A stretch of DNA of 49,965 bases from Rheinheimera sp. (GCA_003482455.1 DMYW01000065.1:1-49965), one strand, 5' to 3'; positions 27,662-37,019 are shown, counted from the first letter of the stretch. A program made the numbers and translations. The notes: generated by a model not told the origin, from the letters alone.

Positions 27662-28888
27662 TCACTCATGCGACACGCTTGCCAACCGAGCGGCCGCTGG
27701 TTGCGCGAGGTGGTTCCAGCACAAGCCCGCCGCCAATACCAAGGCAAAACCGGTGGCTAAATAAAACCCATACTGCACATCACCAAACCAATCCCCTACC
27801 AAGCCCATCAGCAAAGGCCCTAACGCGGCGGCAAGTGCGGTAAAGGCCAAAATCAAGCCTGCAGCGGCGCCATGTTGGTGACGGGCAAAACAACTAATCC
27901 CCTTAGAATTAAGCGTCGGGTACATCATCGACATAAACAAACCCGCCAGCGGCATTGACCACAAGGCAAGGTCCACGCCACCCCACATGCTTAGTGCAAA
28001 ACAGAGAAAAATCGCCACACTAAACAGCGCCAACAACAAGGTCCATTGGCACAGTTGCAGCAACCACTCGGCAAGAAATCGCCCGACGGTGCGCAGCACA
28101 AAAAAAATCGTGATGGCATTGGCGGCGACAAAGGTCCATTCGCCTTGATAACTTTGCAACAAGGTCGGCAACCAGACAAAAATCGCCACTTCACTGGCCA
28201 CATAAAACGCGATTGCTAGTGAAAAACCCAGTGCATAACGGTCTTTCACCAAGCGCAAACTTTCAAAAATCGAGTTGTGCTGCTGCGCCTGATAGGCTGG
28301 GTAATCCAACCGCCAAGCCATCAGTAGCAGCAAGGCGCAAATGCTGCCCGCCAACAAATACAACAAGGTCCAATCCAGTTGTTGTGCCAGTAATACAGCA
28401 ACCACCGCAGGCCCGACAATGGCTCCCAGTCCAAAAAAACCTTCGACCCGGTTCATCAACCGCGTGTGTTCGTCGCTGCTGCGGCTGACATCACCAATCA
28501 GCGCCAAAGCGCCGGTTTTAAACAAACCAATGCTCAAACCGCACACCCCAAGCAGCGCCAAATAAAACGGGAAATTGCGGCCAAAAGCAAAAGCCACACA
28601 AGCCAAGGTGTACAAAGCAAGGCCCGCCAGAATGACTTTTTTGCGACCAACTTGGTCGGCTAAACGGCCTAAAAACAATCCTGACAAGCCGATAAACACC
28701 ATAGGCACGTAATGAAACGCCGCGGCCTCGGTCAGACTTAATTGAAACTGTTCTACCACTTTGGGGATGATCACGCCGACGGCATCGGTCGTCATGGCGA
28801 ACACAAAAAACATCAAACAAGTCATCCACTTCACCAAGTTGTGTTGTGAAGGGTTGGTTTCGTTGACTGATGAAGCATTCGTTTGCAT
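27662..28888 (-). CDS. MFS transporter
   Basis: 408 residues with 12 predicted helices. The conserved MFS loop between helices 2 and 3 reads GRLADQVGRKKVIL. Helix 1 contains FFVFAMTTDAVGVIIPKV. The pattern resembles sugar or organic-anion transporters, without a decisive substrate signature. AGGACC precedes the ATG. A palindrome centred 92 bases upstream of the start is almost identical to one before the chemotaxis receptor gene at ~33.6 kb, suggesting a shared regulator and perhaps a shared ligand. Confidence 0.9.
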   Translation of the reverse strand: MQTNASSVNETNPSQHNLVKWMTCLMFFVFAMTTDAVGVIIPKVVEQFQLSLTEAAAFHYVPMVFIGLSGLFLGRLADQVGRKKVILAGLALYTLACVAFAFGRNFPFYLALLGVCGLSIGLFKTGALALIGDVSRSSDEHTRLMNRVEGFFGLGAIVGPAVVAVLLAQQLDWTLLYLLAGSICALLLLMAWRLDYPAYQAQQHNSIFESLRLVKDRYALGFSLAIAFYVASEVAIFVWLPTLLQSYQGEWTFVAANAITIFFVLRTVGRFLAEWLLQLCQWTLLLALFSVAIFLCFALSMWGGVDLALWSMPLAGLFMSMMYPTLNSKGISCFARHQHGAAAGLILAFTALAAALGPLLMGLVGDWFGDVQYGFYLATGFALVLAAGLCWNHLAQPAAARLASVSHE

Positions 28889-28973
28889 ACAAGGTCCTGC
28901 ATTAACCGACGTGATTGCGGCTGCAGAGAACTCCCATCAAGGACACTCTGCACTGAATGCTTAAAACCTACAT

Positions 28974-28987
28974 CTTAAACGATTAAG
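28974..28987. promoter_or_regulatory. Candidate LacI-type operator upstream of the MFS gene
   Basis: CTTAAACGATTAAG is a 14-bp palindrome with CG at its centre and only one mismatched symmetric pair. Its reverse complement differs at one position from the palindrome before the chemotaxis receptor. A central CG is typical of LacI-family operators. The regulator is not identified. Confidence 0.5.
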
Positions 28988-29216
28988 TTTCAAGCAGCTG
29001 ACGACAAATACTGTAAAAAATTTCATCACTAAGATCGAGTAGCCTGTGGAGATCCACAACTCGAGCCTGCTGCGCCGCACCAATCCGCGCTCGCTTCGTA
29101 CCTATCGACGGCGTACTTCCGTCCCTGACCATCGCGCAGAACGGGCATTCAACCGATTAATTGTTAATTTTGCGTTTTATGTGTTAACAATAAAGCTCCA
29201 CATGGAGGAACCTTGG

Positions 29217-29663
29217 ATGCACCTACTACGCACGATTTTGCTACTGCCGCTTTGTGTTGCCATCTGTCAATGCACAGACCCAATGAGCAGCATGGCACAG
29301 CGGCACAAAATGAATGGACTGCAACTCGATTATCCGCTGAACGACGCGCAAAAAGCCCTGCAACAACAACGTATTGAGTTGTATCGACAGCAACTGCAGC
29401 GTCACCGACTGCGACAACAACATGGTTTGGAATCGCTCAGTAGTTCCATTGCTATCGAAACAGAATTGGTGCATTTGCAATTGCAAATGACCACTGACGC
29501 GCCGACGCAACGAGCTTTGTTGCAACAACTGCAGCAGACATACCAAAAAGTCATTACCGAACAACAAGCGAAAGTGGCATTAAACGCGCTGGACCCAGAT
29601 GTATTGGCCGCCAGTCAATCAGCCTTACTTGAACTTAAAATGTTAGAAGCGCAACTACCGTAG
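29217..29663 (+). CDS. Small exported helical protein, possible lipoprotein
   Basis: 148 residues starting MHLLRTILLLPLCVAICQCTD. This is a signal peptide with cysteines at a possible lipobox (AIC or ICQC), so lipidation is plausible but not certain. The mature chain is Gln/Leu-rich and predicted to be almost entirely helical (~35-140), possibly a coiled coil. No family was recognised. The ATG is selected for GGAGG 8 bases upstream. The frame is open further 5' but that part has no such site. The ~330-base spacer before it contains the operator-like palindrome and promoter of the divergent MFS gene. Confidence 0.68.
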   Translation: MHLLRTILLLPLCVAICQCTDPMSSMAQRHKMNGLQLDYPLNDAQKALQQQRIELYRQQLQRHRLRQQHGLESLSSSIAIETELVHLQLQMTTDAPTQRALLQQLQQTYQKVITEQQAKVALNALDPDVLAASQSALLELKMLEAQLP

Positions 29664-29810
29664 TCACGGCGACCATAGTCGAAACATCGACAGCCAGTGA
29701 ACTGGAACCGGCGAGAGAAGCCATCACAGGTACTGGTTGACCTGCGCCGCTTGTCCCCATCGAAGTCCCAAACGACTTCACCAGTGTTCGTTGGCTAGAG
29801 CGCTGCCACA

Positions 29811-30194
29811 TTAACAGCCGCTGGGTGGCTGCCACAGCTCAATTTTGTTGCCATCAGGGTCGATGATCCAACCGAATTCACCAAACTCGGATGACTCGGT
29901 ATTCTCCAGCACGTGCACCCCTTCTTGGCGTAGCACGGCGAGCAAAGCCTGTAAGTTTTCTACCCGAAAATTCAGCATAAAACTGGCAGAACTTGGGGCA
30001 AAATACTGAGTATCTGCGGCAAACGGACACCAAGTCGTGGTGCCGTCTGTGCTGCCATCCTCGGCCCAACGAAACACCACGCCGCCCCAATCCGCTACAT
30101 CCAACCCCAAATGGGTTTTGTACCAAGCGGCAAGTTGCGTTGGATTGGTTGATTTGAAAAAGATCCCACCAAAACCGGTCACACGTTTCATCAT
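29811..30194 (-). CDS. VOC family protein (glyoxalase-like)
   Basis: 127-128 residues, beginning MMKRVTGFGGIFFKSTNP. The VOC fold is seen from LAAWYKTHLGLDVADWGG through the second module ending WIIDPDGNKIELWQP. The conserved Glu of KIELW is a usual metal ligand. The GIFFKSxNPxxLAxWY opening places it in a common subfamily of uncharacterised VOC proteins. AAGGAAC lies before the two consecutive ATGs. It has no close similarity to the VOC protein at ~2 kb. The gene lies downstream of a GNAT gene on the same strand. Confidence 0.9.
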   Translation of the reverse strand: MMKRVTGFGGIFFKSTNPTQLAAWYKTHLGLDVADWGGVVFRWAEDGSTDGTTTWCPFAADTQYFAPSSASFMLNFRVENLQALLAVLRQEGVHVLENTESSEFGEFGWIIDPDGNKIELWQPPSGC

Positions 30195-30287
30195 GTTGTT
30201 CCTTAAGTGAACGGGGCTAGCGCAGTGCCCCAAGCGTCGACTGTACTCCGGTTTCAGCCCGCTCAACAAGGACGGGCACGGCGGCCG

Positions 30288-30755
30288 TTACGATTGCACC
30301 TGCCACTGCATAATGCTGACCCACTCTCCTTCGTAGATTTCTCGATACAACAAAGTCCAACCCAACTTTTCATAAAACGCTTGTTGGTCTTCGGTGAACA
30401 GATACAGGGTTGGTAGCTGGCGCGAATGCGCCTGTGCCATCAGTTGGCTGACCACCAAGCGCCCTAGTCCCAAACCACGTTTATCTGGGTGAATGTAGAT
30501 ATTGGCCAACCAAGGACTTAACTCTTGATGGACCGTCATATCTTGCAATAACAAGGAACCAGTGCCACAAATCTCGCCTTGTTCATCCACTAATAACCAG
30601 GTTTGTGGCAAGGCGTCGCTTTGCAGCGACTCGGCTAGATCCGCCGCAAAATCGTCTAAAGTTTTGTGCGGGAACAGCGCCTGCCATTCGGCAAAATGCC
30701 AAGGCGTTATGATGTCGATCGCCGCCGGGCGCTCACGTAAATTAATCAATTGCAT
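30288..30755 (-). CDS. GNAT family N-acetyltransferase
   Basis: 155 residues. The acetyl-CoA site is seen as NIYIHPDKRGLGLGRLVVSQLMAQA, which in parts reads NIYIHPDKRGLGLGRLV then SQLMAQA. A typical C-terminal DQQAFYEKLGWTLL follows. It transfers an acetyl group to an unknown amine. The ATG beginning MQLINLRERP is chosen. A GTG 13 codons upstream is possible, and neither has a clear ribosome-binding site. It lies 94 bases upstream of the VOC gene on the same strand, so a two-gene transcript is possible. Confidence 0.9.
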   Translation of the reverse strand: MQLINLRERPAAIDIITPWHFAEWQALFPHKTLDDFAADLAESLQSDALPQTWLLVDEQGEICGTGSLLLQDMTVHQELSPWLANIYIHPDKRGLGLGRLVVSQLMAQAHSRQLPTLYLFTEDQQAFYEKLGWTLLYREIYEGEWVSIMQWQVQS

Positions 30756-30836
30756 AACAGACACAGCAGTGGGCAAAAAATCGCAGTGTAGCACAGCGGT
30801 TTATGCCGGCAGTTTTAAGGCTACCGGCATTACACC

Positions 30837-33584
30837 TTAAAAGCTCTCCCATTCATCGTCTTGTTGCGAAGCGGGCAATGAGCGGATCTGTTTGGTGCTG
30901 GCCGCACTTGGTTTGCTGGTTTGTTTTGGCGGCAACTTTGCTGGCGCCGGGCGGGCTGTCGCTTTGCTAGGCAGCGTGGATTTGTGCGGGTGTTTCGCTG
31001 GAGCGCTCGGCAGCTCATCCTGGTCATTTAAGCGCACCGCGGCGATCTGGCTAAACAGCTGATGTGCTTGGTTTTGCAGGCTTTCCGCTGCGGCGCTGGC
31101 CTCTTCGACCAAGGCCGCATTTTGTTGTGTCATCCCATCCATTTGGCTGATCGCTTTGGCGACTTCACCAATGCCATCAGCTTGCTGACTCGACGCCGTC
31201 GCGATGTCGTCCATAATCACCGACACATCACTGATGGCTTTCAGCACCTTGCTGACTTGCCCGCCCGATCTGCCCGCTAATTCGTTGCCCGCAGTGATTT
31301 GGCGCACCGAGTCATCAATCAAGCTTTTAATGTCTTTCGCGGCATTGGCAGAGCGCTGCGCCAAGGTGCGCACTTCGCTGGCCACCACGGCAAAACCACG
31401 GCCTTGATCGCCAGCACGCGCCGCTTCAACCGCGGCATTGAGCGCCAAAATGTTGGTTTGGAAGGCAATGCCATCGATCACGCCAATAATGTCCGCGATG
31501 CGCCGCGCCGCTTGGTTGATGCCAGCCATGGTTTGCACCAGCTGCTGGATCATCTGGCCGTTTTCATCAGCCACTTCGCGCGCTTGTTTGGCCAGTCCAG
31601 CTGCTTGGCGGGCATTTTGCGCGTTGGTTTGCACAGTCCCAGATAATTCCTCCATGCCAGAGGCGGTTTCTTCCAAACTGCTGGCTTGCTGCTCGGTGCG
31701 TGAGGCTAAATCGTTGTTGCCAGTACTGATTTCATTCGAGGCGCTTTGAATGGTTTGCGCAACATCACGTAAATTGGTGATTAAGCGCGCTAAGTTGTCG
31801 CAGCTTTGATTGCAGTTTTGCTTCAGCGCATCAAACTCGCCTTGGTAATTGGCTTGCACACGTTGGGTTAAATCACCATCCGCCAGCGCCTGCAACACTT
31901 GGTTGATGTCGCGCAGGCTCGACGATGATTGATCAATCAACACATTCAGCTGTTTAGCTAGCTCCAAGAAGAAGCCTTGTTTGCCTTGTTCACGTAAGCG
32001 CAGACTAAAATCGCCACGCGCGGCGGCGCTAACAGCTTGTGCTATCTCCAGTTCGGCTTGTACTTCTTGCGTGCGGTTTTGCCACTCCAAGACAGTGCCA
32101 AGCCGCTCACCTTGTGCGTTGCGGATCGGGCTGGCAATCACGCGCAGCTGAATTCCCGACAACTCAAGATCTTCTGTTTGGCTGCGATTAAGGTGCGCTA
32201 GCGGTTGCAGCTCGCTGGAATACACGCGGTAAATCTGTTCTAGCGGTTGCCCCACAGCCGTCGCTGCGCTAAAGCTGGCTTGGCGCGCCCGCAGCACAGG
32301 CTCTATATGTTGCAGCAACTGCTGCATAGCTTTGTTGACGTACACCACCATGCCGGCTCGGTCAGCAATCAACACATTGGTCGAGCTTTCATCGAGTGCT
32401 TGGCGTATGCGGGTATTTTCGCGCGCCGCTTCGGCTTCTTGTCGCGCCCGCTCGGCATCGGCAGCGGTGCGAGCTTGCAGCTCTTGCGCTTGCACTGCAG
32501 CTTGTTGCAACGAGCTATTCATCTGCCACAAGGCTTGCAACAACTCACCCACTTCGTCTTGACGATGGCTTTCACGCGCTTGGCTAAAATCACCCGCCGC
32601 AATGGCGTTGGCAATGCGTACCGAGCCGATGATGGCGCGATTGGTATTGATCACGATAAACACGCCAAGTGACATGGCTACAGCAAGCAGCGCCACGAGA
32701 CTCCACATCATGGAGTTTTGCTCCGAGTGTGCTGCAGCGGAGCGCTGCTGCATCAGACTTTGCAACAAACTGGAGGTGTGCTGATTCATCAACACCGCGT
32801 GTTCAAGCAGAGGGTTCGCCAATGCCACAAAATCAGCTTGGCTGGTTGGTGTCGTCAATGCGCGCTGTAACGCAGCAATCGATTGCTCAAGTTTGCTCAG
32901 CTCTCTATCCAGACCGGCAGCCGCGACTTGTGGTTCAGTGACGCTAGCCTGTTTTACATTGTGCACAAAGTCGCCCAGTGGCGCCGCCAGCAGTTGTTGT
33001 TGCTGCGCTATCTGTAACCGGATCGCTGACAGCGCTTGGTCATCCGCCGCCAAGCTCAGCTGCTTCTCACCTAGCTGCCGCAACTGGCTCAACGACACCA
33101 GCACCCGTGGCATATTTTGGTACGCCGCAACAATCAAGTGATAACTGGCGGCGACCGGGTCATAACTCAGCCCAGAGCTTTCCAAGATAGCGTTCATCAA
33201 TTCAGTGTTTAAGCGCTGGGTAAACACTTGTAATTGTTCAGGACTCGGTTGACTGAGGCTTTGCCACTCTTGTTGCAAGCTGGCCATTTTGTTGGCGGCA
33301 TCGGAGTGTGGCAATTGCTGTTGGATCAGGGATTGCAACGTGCTCAGTTCAGCTTGTACCGTGCTCGCCGAAGTCTGCCCCTGCGCCAACAAGTGCAGTT
33401 GTTGACTGAGTTTTAACACCCCATCCGCCGGCGCCAACCCTTGCACTTCAAGGTCGGTAAACGCGATGCTGTCATTGAGGTTAAAATACAAAGTACGGGT
33501 AGGAACAACTACAGCCACCATGGCCAACACGGCGATCACTGCCATTTTGATTGCAAATTTAAGATTGATCAGCCAGTTCAACAT
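30837..33584 (-). CDS. Methyl-accepting chemotaxis protein with CheR-tether pentapeptide
   Basis: 915 residues. Membrane helices are at ~8-28 and ~291-311, with a ~260-residue helical periplasmic sensor between them. A HAMP segment follows (~312-365), then a PAS-like domain (~395-510, NVLIADRAGMVVYVN) and a second HAMP-like stretch. The conserved signalling hairpin contains GIAFQTNILALNAAVEAARA. The C terminus ends DDEWESF, an xWxxF pentapeptide that tethers the CheR methyltransferase or CheB, after a Pro/Lys-rich linker. GAGG precedes the ATG, and a GTG two codons earlier is less likely. The ligand is unknown. It shares an upstream palindrome with an MFS transporter gene. Confidence 0.95.
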   Translation of the reverse strand: MLNWLINLKFAIKMAVIAVLAMVAVVVPTRTLYFNLNDSIAFTDLEVQGLAPADGVLKLSQQLHLLAQGQTSASTVQAELSTLQSLIQQQLPHSDAANKMASLQQEWQSLSQPSPEQLQVFTQRLNTELMNAILESSGLSYDPVAASYHLIVAAYQNMPRVLVSLSQLRQLGEKQLSLAADDQALSAIRLQIAQQQQLLAAPLGDFVHNVKQASVTEPQVAAAGLDRELSKLEQSIAALQRALTTPTSQADFVALANPLLEHAVLMNQHTSSLLQSLMQQRSAAAHSEQNSMMWSLVALLAVAMSLGVFIVINTNRAIIGSVRIANAIAAGDFSQARESHRQDEVGELLQALWQMNSSLQQAAVQAQELQARTAADAERARQEAEAARENTRIRQALDESSTNVLIADRAGMVVYVNKAMQQLLQHIEPVLRARQASFSAATAVGQPLEQIYRVYSSELQPLAHLNRSQTEDLELSGIQLRVIASPIRNAQGERLGTVLEWQNRTQEVQAELEIAQAVSAAARGDFSLRLREQGKQGFFLELAKQLNVLIDQSSSSLRDINQVLQALADGDLTQRVQANYQGEFDALKQNCNQSCDNLARLITNLRDVAQTIQSASNEISTGNNDLASRTEQQASSLEETASGMEELSGTVQTNAQNARQAAGLAKQAREVADENGQMIQQLVQTMAGINQAARRIADIIGVIDGIAFQTNILALNAAVEAARAGDQGRGFAVVASEVRTLAQRSANAAKDIKSLIDDSVRQITAGNELAGRSGGQVSKVLKAISDVSVIMDDIATASSQQADGIGEVAKAISQMDGMTQQNAALVEEASAAAESLQNQAHQLFSQIAAVRLNDQDELPSAPAKHPHKSTLPSKATARPAPAKLPPKQTSKPSAASTKQIRSLPASQQDDEWESF

Positions 33585-34069
33585 GCTCACCTCGGCCCCC
33601 TATTACGCCTTGCTCTAGGGTTTAGTGTCGATGATAAGCCGGCGCAGTCCATGGACCGGACAGGTGAAAATAATTTAATCGTTTAAGTTATATATCAGAG
33701 AAACACGATATTGGCATGCGCTAGCGCAAGTTTTTTGTACAAGGGAGCAAAAAAGTCAAAGCCAAAGCGTCTGCTGCCGAAAGGTGATGTCGGTGGGGGC
33801 GCCCTACCAAGATTGGCACTGGGTGGCTTTAATGGAAACCACACGCGACAACTTCGAACAGCAGACTGATTGCTTGGTTCGCCTTTCGGGTTCATAAAAA
33901 CCAAGAAATTTCAGCCGTCGCAAATTAACCTATCGTGTTGTTGTCATTCATGTTGTTGATTCGCACCAGCACCGACCAGCTAGATCGCTCAAAAAAACAG
34001 CTTGCACTCGCGCTTACCTTTCGGTTTAATCAGGCCTTTCTAATTAACAGTTGTCACGGTTTGTTCACA
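33585..34069. other. Intergenic region upstream of the chemotaxis receptor and DUF4124 genes
   Basis: About 480 bases between divergent genes. It holds the receptor promoter with an operator-like palindrome at 33674-33687. A 69-codon minus-strand reading frame at 33695-33904 has no ribosome-binding site and an odd Pro-rich product, so I do not call it a gene. The ATG of the DUF4124 gene has only a weak ribosome-binding site. Confidence 0.5.
33674..33687. promoter_or_regulatory. Candidate LacI-type operator upstream of the chemotaxis receptor
   Basis: TTTAATCGTTTAAG, centred 96 bases before the receptor ATG, matches the reverse complement of the palindrome before the MFS gene at 13 of 14 positions. 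It has the same central CG. Confidence 0.5.
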
Positions 34070-34519
34070 ATGAAAGTTCAATACAGTGGGTGGGCTCGCG
34101 CCGCCTTGCAGTCGTGTTTTACCGCCGCTCTCACCTTGGTTTGCGCCAGCAGTTTGTACAGTGCCACAGCAAATGCCGGTTCTGTGTACATGTGGAAAGA
34201 TAAAGCAGGCAACGTGTATTTTTCTGACCAGCCACGCGATGAAAAAGCTCAAGAAGTCACTATCACCCACAACAACGCGATCAATCAAAATCAGGCATCC
34301 CCCCAAAAGGCGCCTTCCAGCAGCACTGTTGCAAGCACAACTGCTGCCGCTGACGACACGCGTTTTGACGCCGATATGGGTTCATGTGATTGGCTGAACC
34401 GCCAGCTGGCGCAAGCCAAAGCGGGCATGAACAGCACTGACGAAATGACAGCTCGCATGTCGCGTAAATTCGCCGCCGACTACCAGCAAGCCCTGCTGGA
34501 CAAACGCTGCCCGAAATAA
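34070..34519 (+). CDS. DUF4124 domain exported protein
   Basis: 149 residues. The N-terminal signal region is followed by the DUF4124 core SVYMWKDKAGNVYFSDQP at ~38-55. A low-complexity Ser/Thr/Ala linker (~75-100) and a helical C-terminal region with two Cys follow (GSCDWLNRQLAQAK ... DKRCPK). DUF4124 is a small beta domain of periplasmic proteins with unknown role. The start (MKVQYSGWARAAL) gives a proper signal peptide, although the upstream ribosome-binding site is poor. A hairpin terminator follows the stop. Confidence 0.9.
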   Translation: MKVQYSGWARAALQSCFTAALTLVCASSLYSATANAGSVYMWKDKAGNVYFSDQPRDEKAQEVTITHNNAINQNQASPQKAPSSSTVASTTAAADDTRFDADMGSCDWLNRQLAQAKAGMNSTDEMTARMSRKFAADYQQALLDKRCPK

Positions 34520-34527
34520 TCGTCGCG

Positions 34528-34556
34528 CAGGCCTCTGCCCGAGGCCTGAACTTTTG
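34528..34556 (+). terminator. Terminator of the DUF4124 gene
   Basis: A perfect 8-bp stem (CAGGCCTC / GAGGCCTG) with a 5-base loop is followed by AACTTTTG, nine bases after the stop codon. The T run is short. Confidence 0.7.
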
Positions 34557-34570
34557 CCGTCACTGCAACC

Positions 34571-35923
34571 TTAGATACCGGCGACAGGATCACTGTAGAG
34601 TCGGCGATGCGGGCCATTGGCCAATTCCAAGTATTGCGGTTCCAGTTCGACGCGTTTGACATCGCGAATGACCCAAGGCCCACCCGGTGTTTCTTGATAC
34701 GTCCAAAACTCGAGGTTCACGTTGTGATCGATTTTTGACATCAACACATATCGCGAACCGCCTTCTGGATGCCGATAACCAGCACCTAAGATCCAACGCT
34801 CTTGCAGTAACTTGCGCGGCACTGCCAGCGCCAGCAACTGCGCTTTGACCGGAGCTTCTGCCGCTTGCACCTTGTCGGCCAACACATCGTTCAGAAAACG
34901 CCGCACGGCGGCTACATCCGGCATGCTCGCGGTGGCTAGATAGTTGGCTCGGATAGCCTCGGTCATTTGCACGTCAGGTTTGAGTAAATCAAGTTGCAGC
35001 TGCGTCGCTTGGTTGACCATGTGATCCAGCTCACCCTTGATGCAATGCAAGGCGGCTCGTTGATCCCCAGCCGCTTGGTTCTGACAGGCCAGCGCTTTGC
35101 TTGGCATCGACCAGCGAGCCTGCGTTTGCAGCGACATCTTTTGTTCAATTTCGCACGTGTGATACAGCAAAAAGGCTGTCGATGCCGGTTGCAGACCTTT
35201 GACTTGCAATAACCAATCTAAGCGCGTCATCGCATAAAACACCGAGTCCTGCTGCTTATTGGCTTTAAAAAATGCATTCATGTCCGTTGGGTCTTGGCCT
35301 GCAGTCACTGCACTGTACATCTTCGTGATTTTGTCACTCATCACACTGCAGAAATCTTGTTGTTGACCTTGTTCACCAGCCGCAGCTGCAGAGTCGGGAC
35401 CTGCTGTCGGCTCGTTCATTGCCTCCGCCGAGCCAGCTTCACCGTCGGCGGCTTCGGTCAGTTCACGAGCTTTTAGTGCTAACTCGAACGTTGGCATCTG
35501 TGCATCGATAAAACACCGGCGCACACCTTCTTCATGCTGGTTCTCGCGCTGACAACGCTGGGCGGATTGGCGCAATGCCACTTGTTGTGCCGGATCTTGA
35601 CTGCCGACTTTTTCATCCAAACAACTTAATGAATTCAACGTTCTAGCCGTGTCAGGGGTTAAGCCTTGGTACTTCTCAGGCTCGTTCCACTGGATCATAG
35701 TGTCGGCTAATTCTTTGTCTTGGACCGCTTTGGCCAAGTGATCATGCCACTGCGCCTGCGGCAACTTTTGTTGGGCATAATCCGCAAATTGCGCCATGAC
35801 AAAGCCATATACTTCGCAGTATTTATAAGCGTCGACCATCTGTTGCGGGGTTGCAGAATTGGCGTGCGATGCAAAGGTGCTGCAGCTAAAAATTATCGCG
35901 GTAAGTCTTGGTAAAAAACGCAT
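34571..35923 (-). CDS. Hypothetical exported protein, 450 residues
   Basis: There is a signal peptide (MRFLPRLTAIIFSCSTFASHA). The mature chain is mostly helical and includes paired cysteines, an acidic Ala/Glu-rich insert near 155-185 and a C-terminal beta-rich domain (~365-450). The C-terminal domain contains RYVLMSKIDHNVNLEFWTY and PWVIRDVKRVELEPQYLEL. I do not recognise a family or catalytic motif. GAGGACG precedes the ATG. It lies 74 bases downstream of another exported unknown on the same strand. The two share helical, Cys-containing N-terminal parts and may form one operon. Confidence 0.72.
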   Translation of the reverse strand: MRFLPRLTAIIFSCSTFASHANSATPQQMVDAYKYCEVYGFVMAQFADYAQQKLPQAQWHDHLAKAVQDKELADTMIQWNEPEKYQGLTPDTARTLNSLSCLDEKVGSQDPAQQVALRQSAQRCQRENQHEEGVRRCFIDAQMPTFELALKARELTEAADGEAGSAEAMNEPTAGPDSAAAAGEQGQQQDFCSVMSDKITKMYSAVTAGQDPTDMNAFFKANKQQDSVFYAMTRLDWLLQVKGLQPASTAFLLYHTCEIEQKMSLQTQARWSMPSKALACQNQAAGDQRAALHCIKGELDHMVNQATQLQLDLLKPDVQMTEAIRANYLATASMPDVAAVRRFLNDVLADKVQAAEAPVKAQLLALAVPRKLLQERWILGAGYRHPEGGSRYVLMSKIDHNVNLEFWTYQETPGGPWVIRDVKRVELEPQYLELANGPHRRLYSDPVAGI

Positions 35924-35997
35924 ATCGTCCTCGTTGATGTTGATCCTGTACAGGCTGGCCTGCTGTTGTGCTGGGCTTACCCCGCCTGGTCGTTCTG

Positions 35998-36585
35998 CTA
36001 ATCGATATGACTGGTGGCATACCGATAATCCTGGTCAAAATGCTTCAGCAAGGCATCTAGCAATTTGGCGTTGAGTTCGTTGCCAAAATGCTCCGCTTTA
36101 GCCGCAGCCACTTGGTCGCGGTGATATTGCAGTGCTTTACGGTCACGTTCTAAAAACGCAATGGTGGCTTTGACATAATCATTCCAACGCAGAGGGTTCT
36201 TGCTGAAATCTTCTTGCGCATTAAGCACTGAATTGGCGTATCGAATGGCATTCGGGTAGTCGCCGGACATCGCCCGCATTTGAGCGATGTGCCAGCGCAG
36301 TGACGACTGCGTAGCCTTGTTTTTCGCGATATAGGCTTCGATCAAATCCGCCGCTTCTTTATCGCATTGCAACGCGGCAAGCGGCCGAAAGCCTTGCTCC
36401 TCAGTTTGATCAAACTGCGCATAAGGCAGTTGCAAATCGGTCTTTAAATGCTGTTGGTACAGTGCTTTACAATCAACAGCTGTGTCGGCTGCGTGTGCAG
36501 TGGCCGTAACAACCAACAGCATAGATGCACAACAAAATAGCGTGATCTGCTGATTGGTCACGCAAAAGGACTGAAATAGAGACAT
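35998..36585 (-). CDS. Hypothetical exported protein, 195 residues
   Basis: The N terminus has a longish basic/polar start and then a hydrophobic signal segment ending VTATAHAA. The mature chain is predicted to be helical throughout, with a TPR-like look in the middle (RWHIAQMRAMSGDYPNAIRYANSV). The few cysteines (DCKALY, LQCDKE) could pair. No family is assigned. It is upstream of the 450-residue exported protein on the same strand. Confidence 0.7.
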   Translation of the reverse strand: MSLFQSFCVTNQQITLFCCASMLLVVTATAHAADTAVDCKALYQQHLKTDLQLPYAQFDQTEEQGFRPLAALQCDKEAADLIEAYIAKNKATQSSLRWHIAQMRAMSGDYPNAIRYANSVLNAQEDFSKNPLRWNDYVKATIAFLERDRKALQYHRDQVAAAKAEHFGNELNAKLLDALLKHFDQDYRYATSHID

Positions 36586-36718
36586 GATAAGACGACCTTC
36601 CTGGTTTTTCTGGTGGATTTGCTGATGACTCTGCTAGCAACTCAGTGACACCGCCCTTGAGCAACGGCGGCTTCACGCCTACAATGACGCTTTTTTGCAC
36701 CCATACAAGTAGATAGTT

Positions 36719-36976
36719 ATGAACGATATCACGACCCCAGAAAATCGCCCAGCCCTGCCGGATCGCCTGTGCACCAACCCACGCAGCAAATTCTACAATG
36801 CTGATATTTTCCAATACGACGTCGGTATTCGCGTCAACGGCAAAGAACGTTTTGATGTCGATGAATATTGCATCAGCGAAGGCTGGGTGAAAGTCGCGTC
36901 CGCCAAAGCGCTGGACCGCCGTGGCCAGCCGCTGCTGCTGACGATCAAAGGCACCATCGAAGCCTTTTATAAATAA
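36719..36976 (+). CDS. DUF3297 family protein
   Basis: An 85-residue protein matching the DUF3297 pattern over its whole length. It has PALPDRLCTNPRSKFYN, then DIGIRVNGKERFDVDEYCIS-like residues (here VGIRVNGKERFDVDEYCIS), VKVASAK, DRRGQPLLLTIKG and VEAFYK-like ending IEAFYK. It is a small cytosolic protein of unknown function. The ATG lacks a strong ribosome-binding site. A perfect 13-bp hairpin follows the stop. Confidence 0.92.
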   Translation: MNDITTPENRPALPDRLCTNPRSKFYNADIFQYDVGIRVNGKERFDVDEYCISEGWVKVASAKALDRRGQPLLLTIKGTIEAFYK

Positions 36977-36983
36977 GCGCAAA

Positions 36984-37012
36984 GACCGAATCAAAGCATC
37001 TTTGATTCGGTC
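36984..37012. terminator. Perfect 13-bp inverted repeat, probable bidirectional terminator
   Basis: GACCGAATCAAAG and its exact complement flank a 3-base loop, 7 bases after the DUF3297 stop. Neither flank has a long T run. It sits between convergent sequences: the DUF3297 gene and the NorR-like fragment. Confidence 0.6.
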
Positions 37013-37019
37013 CCCTTAC

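Noticed and set aside
33695..33904. Minus-strand reading frame of 69 codons upstream of the DUF4124 gene
   Set aside because: It has no ribosome-binding site, an odd Pro/Arg-rich product, and sits in the promoter region of the chemotaxis receptor. It might be part of a dispersed repeat, which needs a genome search.
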